Below are positions 1 through 6,781 of a stretch of 11,830 nt of DNA, piece after piece. The position numbers were made by a program, and so were the translations under genes. The stretch covers positions 1 to 11,830 of the forward strand of contig CALMBE010000075.1 of the NCBI GenBank assembly GCA_937860165.1. Reading direction: 5' to 3'. The DNA is from an uncultured Planctomycetaceae bacterium. Its GTDB lineage: Bacteria > Planctomycetota > Planctomycetia > Pirellulales > Lacipirellulaceae. Under the pieces are notes generated by a model. The model did no database searches and was not told where the DNA came from. It saw only the letters and a program-made list of their open reading frames with translations. The stretch's first letter is position 1. Each line of letters begins with the position of its first letter.

Positions 1-54
1 GCGGAGTACCGCCGTGGCCATGGCACCCTCATCTTGAAAAACTGATCGGCCCTG
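1..54 (-). repeat. Truncated hairpin repeat (left copy), REP-like
   Basis: On the minus strand this begins with CAGGGCCGATCAGTTTTTCA (54 down to 35), which is identical over 20 bases to 11763-11782 on the plus strand. After a divergent 6-7 bases both copies continue GGGTGCCATG, then a palindrome. Here the visible part is CATGGCCAC, G, GCGG, loop TACT, CCGC, and the window ends inside the hairpin. The GCGG/CCGC inner stem replaces the CCGG/CCGG stem of the right copy, so pairing is kept although the bases differ. The element starts one base after the antitoxin stop codon, so it could also act as a transcription terminator for that gene (inference). No coding function is seen. Confidence 0.75.
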
Positions 55-55
55 T

Positions 56-289
56 TCACGGCATGTAGTCTTTGAACATTTCAAGGATGTCGTCATCGCT
101 CTCGTCAAGAATTTCTAGCATCCCCTTGCACTTGCCAGGTTGACGTTGAGTAGTGATTACTCGATCCGGCACGATGCGGGCCACGGGTTTGTCGTTGTCG
201 GTCAGAACGATTTCGTCGTTCGGGCCGAGCGCGCGGATCAGGCCCTCTAGTTGGGTGGATGCCTGTGCGATTGAAATTGTAAGTGACAT
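56..289 (-). CDS. Phd/YefM-type antitoxin, no toxin partner visible
   Basis: This encodes a 77-residue acidic protein. The N-terminal part (ISIAQASTQLEGLIRAL, then DEIVLTDNDKPVARIVP) has the Phd/YefM layout: a short strand, an amphipathic helix, then the hairpin 'eivlTdndkPVArivP' of the DNA-binding dimer domain. The C-terminal part (PGKCKGMLEILDESDDDILEMFKDYM) looks like the toxin-binding tail of antitoxins usually paired with PIN-domain (VapC-like) RNases. I chose the ATG at 289, because its MSLTIS start fits the family and AGG lies upstream; an in-frame ATG at 307 would add six residues. In such pairs the toxin gene normally follows within a few bases. Here the 55 bases after the stop are filled by a hairpin repeat, so the antitoxin looks solitary, or its toxin lies elsewhere. 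Family assignment is fairly sure; pairing is unknown. Confidence 0.8.
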   Translation of the reverse strand: MSLTISIAQASTQLEGLIRALGPNDEIVLTDNDKPVARIVPDRVITTQRQPGKCKGMLEILDESDDDILEMFKDYMP

Positions 290-350
290 AGGTATTGCCT
301 CGTGCATTTCATTGTACTCTCACCTGGCAAGTGGGAATACCGAAACTTAG

Positions 351-402
351 GCGAGCCGGAGGACGTTAGTCCCCGGAGGGCGGAGCGCTAAACCGCAAGC
401 GG
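351..402. repeat. Intergenic hairpin element between rseP and the antitoxin gene
   Basis: Positions 356-376 form CCGG-A-GGAC, loop GTTA, GTCC-CCGG, an 8-bp stem with one bulged A. A second small inverted repeat, CCGCAAGCGG, lies at 393-402, followed by a run of seven G (401-407). The element sits 13 bases after the rseP stop on that gene's strand and could terminate the dxr-rseP transcript, but no U-tract follows the hairpin on the minus strand, so intrinsic termination is not obvious. The string GAGCCGGAGGACGTTAGTCC resembles an intergenic repeat I recall from planctomycete genomes; that is from memory and was not searched. Confidence 0.5.
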
Positions 403-414
403 GGGGGAAATCGC

Positions 415-2535
415 TTAAAGGTTCCGGTTGATTAGTCCCAGGTCCAGCGACAGCACGAACAGCATCAACGAAATGATGAACACGAAACCGACGGTGTGGA
501 GGGCAACTACGAATCTTTCGCCGGCCGGTTTGCCACGAATCCCTTCCCAGGCCAGGAACACCATGTGCCCCCCATCGAGGAGCGGGATCGGGAGAAAGTT
601 AATCACGGCCAAGTTCGCACTGAGCATCGTGAGAAAGGTGAGCAGTTTTCCGAGGCCCTCGAAGGCCGAGTAACCCGCGGCCTGGGCGATGGTGATCGGA
701 CCGCCGAGCGAGGTCAGAGGAACTTGGGTTCCCAACTTTCGCAAGAAGCGAAACACCATTCCCAGCGAGTTGACGGTTTCTCGATATCCCAATTGGACTT
801 GTTCGCTAAAGTTACTCGCTTTGCGAATTTTCTGGATCGGATCGAACACAAATCCGCGCTCCGATTCAAAGCTATCGGGGACAATCTGGGGGACCAAGTC
901 GGCGGTGAGCGTTTCGGTGCCGCGTTGGTACGTGAGGGTTACTTTTGCGGCGTCGGGCAGATTCTGGAGGATATGCGTGAACAAGGGCCAGTTGTGGCCC
1001 CCCTGTTCGTTGAATTTGATAATGTTCGGTTCCTCTTGTTTGCTCTCGGGCAGGAGGATCTCGGCTTGGGTGACCAAATCCCCGTCTTGCATCCCCGCCC
1101 TGGCGGCGGGGCTATCGGGAATCACATGGTCCACGCGATTAAGGACTCGATACGCGATCCCCAAAGCAGGAACACTCAAAGGGTCATTTTCCAAGAGTGT
1201 AGGATCCACCCACGACACTTTTCTAAGACGCAATTCAATCGGCTCGGTGGCTTGTTTTCCTTCTCCCGAAGCGGCTGAGTGGCGTACCGTCAGTTCGATC
1301 ACTCGATTCTCGTTAGCGAGTTTGCGGAGTTGCTCCGGAAGCTGCATCGGATCTTCGAAGAGCCGATCTCCCTCGGCCGTGTCGGTCGCGGGAGCACCCG
1401 GAGCGGGGCTGACATTGTCGATGAAATCTCCCGGCGCGATATTTTTCTCCGCGGCTTCGGTCCCCTGTTCGACCGCCACGATCTTGCCGGGTTCCATCAC
1501 TAGTCCGAGCCCTTTGGTCGGTTGGGGAGGAACGGTAATGGTTACTTCGGACCCCCCCTTGCGCAGTCCGAAGGGATTGTTCTTAGGTGTCTTGCCGCCA
1601 CGTTGGACGGTGACTTCGAGAGATTCGGCAGCGAATTCCACTTGCATTGCGATCAGTTGGTGATACTCGGATATCGACCGACCATGGATGGCAATGATGT
1701 CGTCACCCCCCTGAAATTTCTCCGCAGCTTGGGCGGCAGGAGTCCCCTCGCCAACAGGATTTTCGAGATTCAACCGCAGCGACGAAGGTGAGAAAATCCC
1801 CACCTTCGGTAAGCCCGACTCTTGACGGGGCTTGAGTACGACGGTTTCTTCTTGCCCCGTCGCCGCTCGCCGGATCGTGAACGGGATGCCATTTTCTAGA
1901 TCACCAAGGGTGACGCCACTTTTGAGATCGGTGAACGATGGTTTGTCGATGTCGCCGATGCGGGTGATTTCGTCCCCGGTGTGGATGCCAGCTTGATAGG
2001 CAGCCGAACCGGGAGCCGTCTGAGAAACGATACAAGGAATGTAGGGGCCCCCAATGCCGAAGGCGATCAGGGCAAAGATGAATGCGAAAATCACGTTCAT
2101 GATTACCCCCGCGGAGATGATCGCCATGCGTTGCGGGACGGTCTTGGCCAAGTAGCTGCGACTATCGACCAGGTATTTGCTGCCGTCGGGCCCGACGATT
2201 TCCTTGGTCTGGGCTTTGCTCCCCGGGGTGACTTGCGACTCGCGGACTTGTTCGGCGATATTGGCCGGATTGTCGTCCTGTCCCAACATTTTCACATAGC
2301 CCCCCAAGGGCAAAATGCCGATGCCGTACTCGGTTTCGCCCCACTGGCGGCTGAGCTTGTAGCCGCCGATGTCGAACCCGATGAAGAACTTTTCGCACTT
2401 CACGCCGCACATTTTAGCGACGGCGAAATGACCCAGTTCATGGACGAAAATCACGGTTCCCAGACCCAAACCGACCTGGAGCACCACAATCGCCCACTCC
2501 CAAGGGGTGGTGGCGGCAATCAAGCAAATACCCAA
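415..2535 (-). CDS. rseP: RseP/site-2 protease family zinc metalloprotease with several PDZ domains
   Basis: This is an integral-membrane intramembrane protease (706 aa; E. coli RseP is about 450). HELGH at residues 32-36 supplies the zinc ligands H32 and H36 and catalytic E33 inside a transmembrane segment (about 17-40). The C-terminal NFLPIPLLDGG motif (646-656) supplies the third ligand, D654. Other family marks are WGETEYGIGILPLGGYVKML (65-84) and a membrane segment at about 143-163. A last membrane segment lies near 675-700. Between the membrane parts lie four PDZ-like stretches starting near 165, 258, 345 and 460; the first (APGSAAYQAG) and fourth (DSPAARAGMQDGD) are clearest, the middle two degenerate. 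This explains the length and is usual for planctomycete homologues as I know them. The start is a TTG at 2535, chosen because AGAGGAG lies 8 bases upstream; no ATG is available near the membrane segment. The gene overlaps the dxr end by 16 bases, implying translational coupling. The substrate (perhaps an anti-sigma factor, as in E. coli) is not shown by the sequence. Confidence 0.95.
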   Translation of the reverse strand: MGICLIAATTPWEWAIVVLQVGLGLGTVIFVHELGHFAVAKMCGVKCEKFFIGFDIGGYKLSRQWGETEYGIGILPLGGYVKMLGQDDNPANIAEQVRESQVTPGSKAQTKEIVGPDGSKYLVDSRSYLAKTVPQRMAIISAGVIMNVIFAFIFALIAFGIGGPYIPCIVSQTAPGSAAYQAGIHTGDEITRIGDIDKPSFTDLKSGVTLGDLENGIPFTIRRAATGQEETVVLKPRQESGLPKVGIFSPSSLRLNLENPVGEGTPAAQAAEKFQGGDDIIAIHGRSISEYHQLIAMQVEFAAESLEVTVQRGGKTPKNNPFGLRKGGSEVTITVPPQPTKGLGLVMEPGKIVAVEQGTEAAEKNIAPGDFIDNVSPAPGAPATDTAEGDRLFEDPMQLPEQLRKLANENRVIELTVRHSAASGEGKQATEPIELRLRKVSWVDPTLLENDPLSVPALGIAYRVLNRVDHVIPDSPAARAGMQDGDLVTQAEILLPESKQEEPNIIKFNEQGGHNWPLFTHILQNLPDAAKVTLTYQRGTETLTADLVPQIVPDSFESERGFVFDPIQKIRKASNFSEQVQLGYRETVNSLGMVFRFLRKLGTQVPLTSLGGPITIAQAAGYSAFEGLGKLLTFLTMLSANLAVINFLPIPLLDGGHMVFLAWEGIRGKPAGERFVVALHTVGFVFIISLMLFVLSLDLGLINRNL

Positions 2536-3683
2536 TGCGAAATCTCCTCTCGGGCCCAGCGATCGATGGCAATCAATTGATCGAGCGTGGGGTGCGATTC
2601 AAAATTGTGTGAAGTCAGTACGCTCCGGCAAGCCAGAACGATTTCAGTAAAGTGTAGCTCACCGGCCAGGAAAGCCCCAACGGCAGCTTCGTTGGCGGCA
2701 TTGAGCACCGCCCCGGAAGTCCCCCCCGCCTGAGCACATTCGTAGCCCAATTCGAGGGCCGGGTAACGATCCAGCTCCGCCGGAAAAAACTCTAAATTCA
2801 GTGCCTGGGACCAATCGATGCGCTGTGCCACGCCAGCCACACGTTCAGGGTAGCACAGTGCGTACTGGATCGGTAACCGCATATCGGGGGGGCTCATCTG
2901 GGCAATCACCGATCCATCTACAAATTCCACCAAGGAATGGACAATGGATTGGGGGTGAATTGTGACTTGAATTTGCGGGGCCGGCACATCGAACAGCCAG
3001 CGGGCTTCGATGATTTCGAGGGCCTTGTTCATCATGGTGGCTGAGTCGACGGTAATCTTGGGGCCCATGTCCCAGACGGGGTGTTCCAGGGCTTCGGCCA
3101 CGGTGACCTGTTTGAGTTGTTCTTTGTTCAAATGCCGGAAAGGCCCGCCGCTAGCAGTCAAGACCAACCTGTGGACCTCCGTGGGATTTCCCGCCCGCAG
3201 GGCTTGGAAGATCGCACTGTGCTCGCTGTCGACCGGCAAAATCTGGACACCCCGATCGCGGGCCAGTTGCATCACCAAGGATCCTCCCATCACCAGCGAC
3301 TCTTTATTCGCTAGGGCGACCGTTTTCTTGTTCTCGAGTGCGGCCCATGTGCTTTCCAAGCCGGCGCGACCCACAATCGCCGCCAGAACTACGTCGACTT
3401 CCGGGTCGGCGACGACCTGTTCGAGACCCTGGGGGCCAACCAGCAGTTCCGTTCCTTTGGGGAGATCCTTCCAATCGAACCGGGAGGCAGCGGGGGCATC
3501 GGTGGCTACGACCCAGCGCGGCAGATACTCTTTTGCTTGGATCACCAAATCCTTGAACTTGGAATGGGCGGAAAGGGCTCGGACGCGGAGTCGGCCGCCG
3601 CTCCCGGAGACCACGCTCAGGGCACTCGTGCCGATGCTCCCCGTGGAACCCAGGATCGCAACTTGTCGGGTAGGTTGGGCCAT
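2520..3683 (-). CDS. dxr: 1-deoxy-D-xylulose 5-phosphate reductoisomerase
   Basis: This cytosolic enzyme converts 1-deoxy-D-xylulose 5-phosphate with NADPH to 2-C-methyl-D-erythritol 4-phosphate, the second step of the MEP isoprenoid pathway. The 387-residue product is close to the E. coli length (398). Visible family marks are the NADPH-binding GSTGSIG (12-18), ANKES (125-129), metal ligands D152 and E154 in PVDSEHSAIFQ, TASGGPFR (176-183), HPVWDMGPKITVDSATMMNK (201-220) with the third metal ligand at E223, and IHPQSIVHSLVEF (242-254). All key residues are present, so the enzyme should be active. The ATG at 3683 places the nucleotide-binding motif at the usual distance; no convincing Shine-Dalgarno site precedes it. 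It is the first gene of a two-gene unit with rseP, and its last 16 bases overlap the rseP start. Confidence 0.97.
   Translation of the reverse strand: MAQPTRQVAILGSTGSIGTSALSVVSGSGGRLRVRALSAHSKFKDLVIQAKEYLPRWVVATDAPAASRFDWKDLPKGTELLVGPQGLEQVVADPEVDVVLAAIVGRAGLESTWAALENKKTVALANKESLVMGGSLVMQLARDRGVQILPVDSEHSAIFQALRAGNPTEVHRLVLTASGGPFRHLNKEQLKQVTVAEALEHPVWDMGPKITVDSATMMNKALEIIEARWLFDVPAPQIQVTIHPQSIVHSLVEFVDGSVIAQMSPPDMRLPIQYALCYPERVAGVAQRIDWSQALNLEFFPAELDRYPALELGYECAQAGGTSGAVLNAANEAAVGAFLAGELHFTEIVLACRSVLTSHNFESHPTLDQLIAIDRWAREEISHWVFA
2544..2550 (-). promoter_or_regulatory. Shine-Dalgarno site setting the TTG start of rseP
   Basis: On the minus strand AGAGGAG lies inside the last codons of dxr, 8 bases before TTG (2535-2533). 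It is a strong match to the anti-SD sequence and decides the otherwise unusual TTG start. A second in-frame TTG at 2523 would be about 20 bases away, too far for this site. Its position inside dxr means ribosomes finishing dxr pass over it. Confidence 0.65.
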
Positions 3684-3700
3684 GCCAGCTATTATTGCCC

Positions 3701-3743
3701 GCTGCCGAAGGACTTCGGTAGCAAAAGTTCGTGCGTTACCGAA
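3701..3743 (-). promoter_or_regulatory. Possible alternative hairpins in the dxr 5' leader
   Basis: In the dxr transcript GCTACCGAAG (3722-3713) can pair with CTTCGGCAGC (3710-3701): 10 positions with one A-C mismatch (3719/3704) and an interval of only 2 bases, so the innermost pairs cannot form. Alternatively TTCGGTA (3743-3737) can pair with TACCGAA (3720-3714), 7 bp around a 16-base loop. The two pairings share the same TACCGAA and are mutually exclusive. The proximal hairpin ends 17 bases before the dxr ATG. This has the outline of an attenuator or translation switch, but there is no U-tract and no known riboswitch motif, so function is speculative. Confidence 0.25.
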
Positions 3744-3955
3744 CGTCCTCGGGAGTGTAGTTATCGGGGCCGCACCTGCGGCATGTAGCGGACGTATCGA
3801 AGAAAGGAATGAATTCGAGTTCAGGGATTGCCCGGTGGCTGGAGCCCACCGTCGTGCAAATCGAGCCTCTAATTCTAGGCCCTTATTCTAGGATTGATGA
3901 GGAAATGTCACAACCCAGGCGCCCCTTGCGGCAGGGCTTTGAAAGCTAGGATTCG

Positions 3956-3984
3956 TTGTCTTTTGAACGAAACTGGCTTAGTAT
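3956..3984 (+). promoter_or_regulatory. Possible sigma-70-type promoter for ftsH
   Basis: TTGTCT (3956-3961) and TAGTAT (3979-3984) are separated by 17 bases and would start transcription about 45 bases before the ftsH ATG. Both hexamers match the consensus at four of six positions with ideal spacing. This is by eye only, and promoter rules in planctomycetes are less well known than in E. coli. Confidence 0.3.
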
Positions 3985-4035
3985 GGAGTGATACCAGTTC
4001 GGTAATCGCAAGCGAATTTCAGTGAGACTATCAAG

Positions 4036-6099
4036 ATGGATGATTCTTCGGATTTCAAAGGTCCCGTCGAAAGAAAACCCACTTCTCAATCCAGTAACTT
4101 GGTTTGGTACGTGTTGGGTTTGATGGCCCTGCTGTTATTGCTGGGCACCGTTTGGGGGGGGAAGGGTCGCCTGGAGATCGGCCTCAGCGACCTCGAGAAT
4201 CTCATCGAGGCCTCTCAGGACCCGGCGAAGAACTGGATCACGATCACCGACACCAGCACCAGCACACCCCGCGATATCAAGCTTTCCGGTCTGGCGAACA
4301 TCAAAGTTGCCAATAGCGAAGTCACCGGGGATGTCATGATGGAAGTCCTGAGCGGGGGTCTTGTGGGCGACGATGAGCTCAGGGACGACGAAGATTCGGC
4401 TCGCCCCGAGCAGCGGGTTTCCTTTGTCACTTATCGCCTGGCGAACGAGCAAGTGTTGCTCAAAATGCTTTCGGATCGAGGTATCAAACACTCGGTTCCC
4501 GCTCCTCCGAGTCCACTCCTGAGTTATATCCCGATTCTGACCTTCACGGGTTTGATGGTGCTGTTGATGATCGTGATGATGCGTCGCATGGGGGGTGCTG
4601 GTTCTCCGATGGCATTTGGTCGCAGTCGCGCCAAGCTGTATGCCCAAGAAGATACTAGCGCTACTTTCGACGACGTGGCGGGGGTTGACGAAGCCGTCGA
4701 CGAGCTTCGCGAAGTGGTCGACTTTCTCAAGAATCCCGAACGCTATCAACGGCTCGGAGGGCGAATTCCCAAGGGGGTCTTGTTGGTGGGTCCTCCTGGC
4801 ACGGGCAAGACCTTACTCGCCAAGGCCGTCGCGGGGGAAGCCAGTGTCCCTTTTTTCAGCCTCAGCGGTAGCGACTTTGTCGAAATGTTTGTCGGCGTCG
4901 GAGCGGCCCGCGTCCGAGATATGTTCAATCAGGCCGAACAACGGGCACCGTGCATCATTTTTATCGACGAACTGGACGCCCTCGGAAAAACACGAGGCAG
5001 CGGACAGATCGGCGGGCACGACGAACGCGAACAAACGCTCAATGCGCTGTTGGTCGAAATGGACGGTTTTGGCTCCAATAGTGGAGTCATCGTGATGGCT
5101 GCCACCAACCGACCCGAGACACTCGACCCGGCCCTCTTGCGCCCGGGGCGGTTTGATCGCCATGTGTTGGTCGACCGGCCCGACGTGGCAGGCCGCGAAG
5201 AAATATTGGAAGTCCATCTGAAAAATATCAAGGTGGCCGACGATGTGAAGGTAAAACACGTCGCGGCGATCACCAGTGGATTTGTGGGAGCGGACCTGGC
5301 CAATATCGTCAACGAAGCCGCCCTGCTGGCGGCGCGGAACGGCAAAAAGGCCGTCGGCATGGCCGAACTCGATGAAGCCGTCGAACGCTCGAGCGCGGGA
5401 CTGGAAAAGAAGCAGCGCATCATGCAGGACGACGAAAAGCTGCGCGTTGCCTACCACGAGGCCGGGCACGCCCTGGTGGCCTCCTCGCTGCCGAATACCG
5501 ACCCGGTCCACAAAGTATCGATCATCCCCCGGGGGTTGGCGGCCCTGGGATACACGATGCAGCGCCCCGAGCAAGATCGTTTTCTGATGACTCAGGGTGA
5601 ATTAGAAAGCCGCATCCAAGTTCTCCTGGCAGGTACTGTCGCCGAGGAAATGATCTTCGAGGATATCTCATCGGGCGCGCAGAACGACCTGGAGCGTGCC
5701 ACTGAAATCGCGCGCAGTATGGTGATGGATTTCGGGATGAGTCGATTGGGGCGGGTCAACTTCCGCGAGAGCCATCGGAGTCCCTTCCTCGTGGGGGGGG
5801 GCGACATGGGGCGAATTTCCAGTCACAGCGAGCAGACCGCCCGCGAGATCGACGAAGAAGTGCGACGCATTCTCGACGAAGGGCTCGATCGGGTGCGACG
5901 GATTCTATCCAAGCGTCGCGCGGCCCTCGATGCCACGAGCCAAGAGCTCATCAAGCAGGAAGTCATCGATTCTGTGGAACTGGCCCGGATTATTGCCGAG
6001 AATTCCCCCAGTCCGATGATCGTGCCCGGCACCGATAGTGCCGTCGCGCGCCCGGCCAAGCCGCCGGAAGCGAGCGGCGAAAGCGCCGTCGGCTCCTAA
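4036..6099 (+). CDS. ftsH: ATP-dependent zinc metalloprotease FtsH
   Basis: This is a membrane-anchored AAA+ protease that unfolds and degrades membrane and cytosolic proteins as a hexamer (687 aa; E. coli 644). Two membrane segments (about 22-42 and 162-183) flank an extracytoplasmic domain of some 120 residues, longer and more acidic than in many homologues. The AAA module has Walker A GPPGTGKT (252-259), the pore-loop FVG (285-287), Walker [10 protein letters not shown] (307-315) and the second region of homology with LLRPGRFDR (367-375, arginine fingers R369/R372). The zinc site is HEAGH (474-478), and D551 in [11 protein letters not shown] is the probable third ligand. The C-terminal tail (about 655-687) is Pro/Ser/Ala-rich and likely disordered. 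The gene is divergent from dxr-rseP, so two membrane proteases face each other. The ATG at 4036 gives a normal N-terminus, although no strong Shine-Dalgarno site is seen. Its TAA stop is also the first three bases of the adjoining repeat. Confidence 0.97.
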   Translation: MDDSSDFKGPVERKPTSQSSNLVWYVLGLMALLLLLGTVWGGKGRLEIGLSDLENLIEASQDPAKNWITITDTSTSTPRDIKLSGLANIKVANSEVTGDVMMEVLSGGLVGDDELRDDEDSARPEQRVSFVTYRLANEQVLLKMLSDRGIKHSVPAPPSPLLSYIPILTFTGLMVLLMIVMMRRMGGAGSPMAFGRSRAKLYAQEDTSATFDDVAGVDEAVDELREVVDFLKNPERYQRLGGRIPKGVLLVGPPGTGKTLLAKAVAGEASVPFFSLSGSDFVEMFVGVGAARVRDMFNQAEQRAPCIIFIDELDALGKTRGSGQIGGHDEREQTLNALLVEMDGFGSNSGVIVMAATNRPETLDPALLRPGRFDRHVLVDRPDVAGREEILEVHLKNIKVADDVKVKHVAAITSGFVGADLANIVNEAALLAARNGKKAVGMAELDEAVERSSAGLEKKQRIMQDDEKLRVAYHEAGHALVASSLPNTDPVHKVSIIPRGLAALGYTMQRPEQDRFLMTQGELESRIQVLLAGTVAEEMIFEDISSGAQNDLERATEIARSMVMDFGMSRLGRVNFRESHRSPFLVGGGDMGRISSHSEQTAREIDEEVRRILDEGLDRVRRILSKRRAALDATSQELIKQEVIDSVELARIIAENSPSPMIVPGTDSAVARPAKPPEASGESAVGS

Positions 6100-6170
6100 A
6101 GCCGCGACCGGTGGTCGCGCATGTTTTTGGCTATAAACGCGAAGAGCGCGACCACCGGTCGCGGCTTTCT
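6097..6170 (+). repeat. Paired-REP (BIME-like) element, left copy
   Basis: The perfect 23-base inverted arms (6098-6120 and 6146-6168) enclose a 25-base linker (6121-6145). Each arm is also a hairpin in itself: CGCGACC-GGT-GGTCGCG, a 7-bp stem with a 3-base loop. The copy is therefore two REPs head to head, each preceded on its outer side by AAAGC. As one long hairpin ending in CTTTCT it could also terminate ftsH transcription. The first three bases are the ftsH TAA. Confidence 0.85.
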
Positions 6171-6181
6171 GGAAGTAAACC

Positions 6182-6710
6182 ATGAGTAAGACCCTTGGTT
6201 ACCATATTGTGATATCGGGTTATGGTTTGTGGCTTCCGGGGGGATTCGCGAGGACATTGGTCGGAAGCCTGGGACGAGGAACTAGGCCTAATTGAACCGC
6301 ACAAGTTACACGAGGGGGATCCGATCCGCTTACGGATGGCTGCCGAGCGATTGGCCCATCCGCCTGTGAAGCTGAATCCCGCGATGCAAACTAGTGTGAT
6401 CGAAGCAAGTAGCCAATGTCAGGCGAAATCTGATTGGCAAATTGCGGCGGCTGCGATCGAATCCACGCACACTCATCTGCTGTTGACTTATACCGAGCGC
6501 GACATCGACAACACGGTAAAGTGGCTCAAGGATCAAATGACCAAGGCCATTCATCGGAAAACCCTCCACACAGGACCGGTGTGGTGCAAGGGAAGTTGGC
6601 GATCCTATGTCTTCGAGCAAGCTGTCTGGGACAGTACCCAACTGTACATCGAACGTCACAACGTCCGTCGCGGTGTCGGGCCACGACCCTACCCATTTCT
6701 TTCACCATAA
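6182..6710 (+). CDS. REP-associated tyrosine transposase (IS200-like Y1/HUH family), apparently frameshifted
   Basis: This is a single-strand DNA transposase of the Y1/HUH type. The HUH motif is HTH in STHTHLLL (codons at 6468 and 6474), and the probable nucleophile is the Tyr of LYIERHNVRRG (6645-6647), a RAYT-like C-terminal helix. The open frame begins only at ATG 6222, but the family's first strand is encoded just upstream in another frame: ATG 6182 gives MSKTLGYHIVISGYGLWLPG, with GGAAG 6 bases before it. At the G6 run (6238-6243) the reading must move +1 to continue as DSRGHWSEAW, which matches the 'YGxWLPxDxRGxWS' pattern of planctomycete homologues that I recall. The joined protein would be about 175 residues. 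One surplus G explains it: inactivation, a sequencing error, or slippage on the G-run. If only the 6222 start is used, the protein lacks its first beta strand and is unlikely to be active. It is flanked by paired-REP repeats, its likely substrates. Confidence 0.8.
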
Positions 6711-6781
6711 AGCCGCGACCGGTGGTCGCGCATGTTTTTGGCTATAAACGCGAAGAGCGCGACCACCGGTCGCGGTTTTCT
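6708..6781 (+). repeat. Paired-REP (BIME-like) element, right copy
   Basis: This is a direct repeat of 6097-6170 at an offset of 611 bases. The arms are 6709-6731 and 6757-6779 with an identical 25-base linker. The only change is C6165 to T6776, which turns the outer flank of the fourth REP from AAAGC into AAAAC (read on the minus strand). In a plus-strand transcript the change leaves a G-U pair, so the hairpin survives and ends in UUUUCU, a plausible intrinsic terminator for the transposase. Its first three bases are the transposase TAA, and its last two overlap the TAG of the opposite-strand gene. Confidence 0.85.

Larger units (their letters stand above)
3684..4035. other. Divergent dxr/ftsH promoter region with several small hairpins
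   Basis: This is 352 bases between the two divergent start codons and holds no gene I can support. It contains a dxr leader hairpin (3701-3722) with a competing inverted repeat (3714-3743), a GCCGC-ACCT-GCGGC hairpin at 3769-3782, CGGTGG/CCACCG arms with a 7-base loop near 3830-3850, a direct repeat ATTCTAGG (3872-3879 and 3885-3892), and a possible ftsH promoter (3956-3984). The motif GTTCGGTAA occurs facing each gene: at 3997-4005 toward ftsH and at 3744-3736 toward dxr. No regulator-binding site can be named from sequence alone. Confidence 0.6.
6097..6781 (+). mobile_element. REP-RAYT unit: tyrosine transposase flanked by two paired-REP repeats
   Basis: A 74-base element (6097-6170) recurs in the same orientation at 6708-6781 with a single difference (C6165 versus T6776), and the only gene between them encodes a Y1/HUH-type transposase. 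This is the layout known for REP-associated tyrosine transposases, whose genes are flanked by the REP hairpins they act on. The left copy starts on the ftsH stop codon, the right copy starts on the transposase stop codon, and the right copy ends inside the stop of the opposite-strand gene. No target-site duplication is expected for HUH enzymes. The near-identity of the copies suggests recent duplication or homogenisation. Confidence 0.8.

Noticed and set aside
689..1663. Long plus-strand open frame of 324 codons opposite rseP
   Set aside because: It is antisense to a clearly conserved protease gene; its translation is Ser/Arg/Pro-rich without any family pattern, as expected for a high-GC shadow frame. 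The same applies to 496-1278 and 1981-2580.
3010..3891. Plus-strand open frame of 293 codons opposite dxr
   Set aside because: It is antisense to dxr, whose catalytic motifs are intact; the translation shows no recognisable domain.
3872..3892. Direct repeat ATTCTAGG spaced by 13 bases as an operator
   Set aside because: It is only 8 bases long and 144 bases from ftsH, with no further copy near a promoter; too weak to call.
4813..5574. Minus-strand open frame of 253 codons opposite ftsH
   Set aside because: It is complementary to the AAA and protease domains of ftsH; the His/Asp/Gln-rich composition is that of an antisense shadow.
6097..6781. Considered as a CRISPR-like pair of direct repeats
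   Set aside because: There are only two copies, 74 bases each, and the 537 bases between them encode a transposase; the internal symmetry is that of paired REPs.
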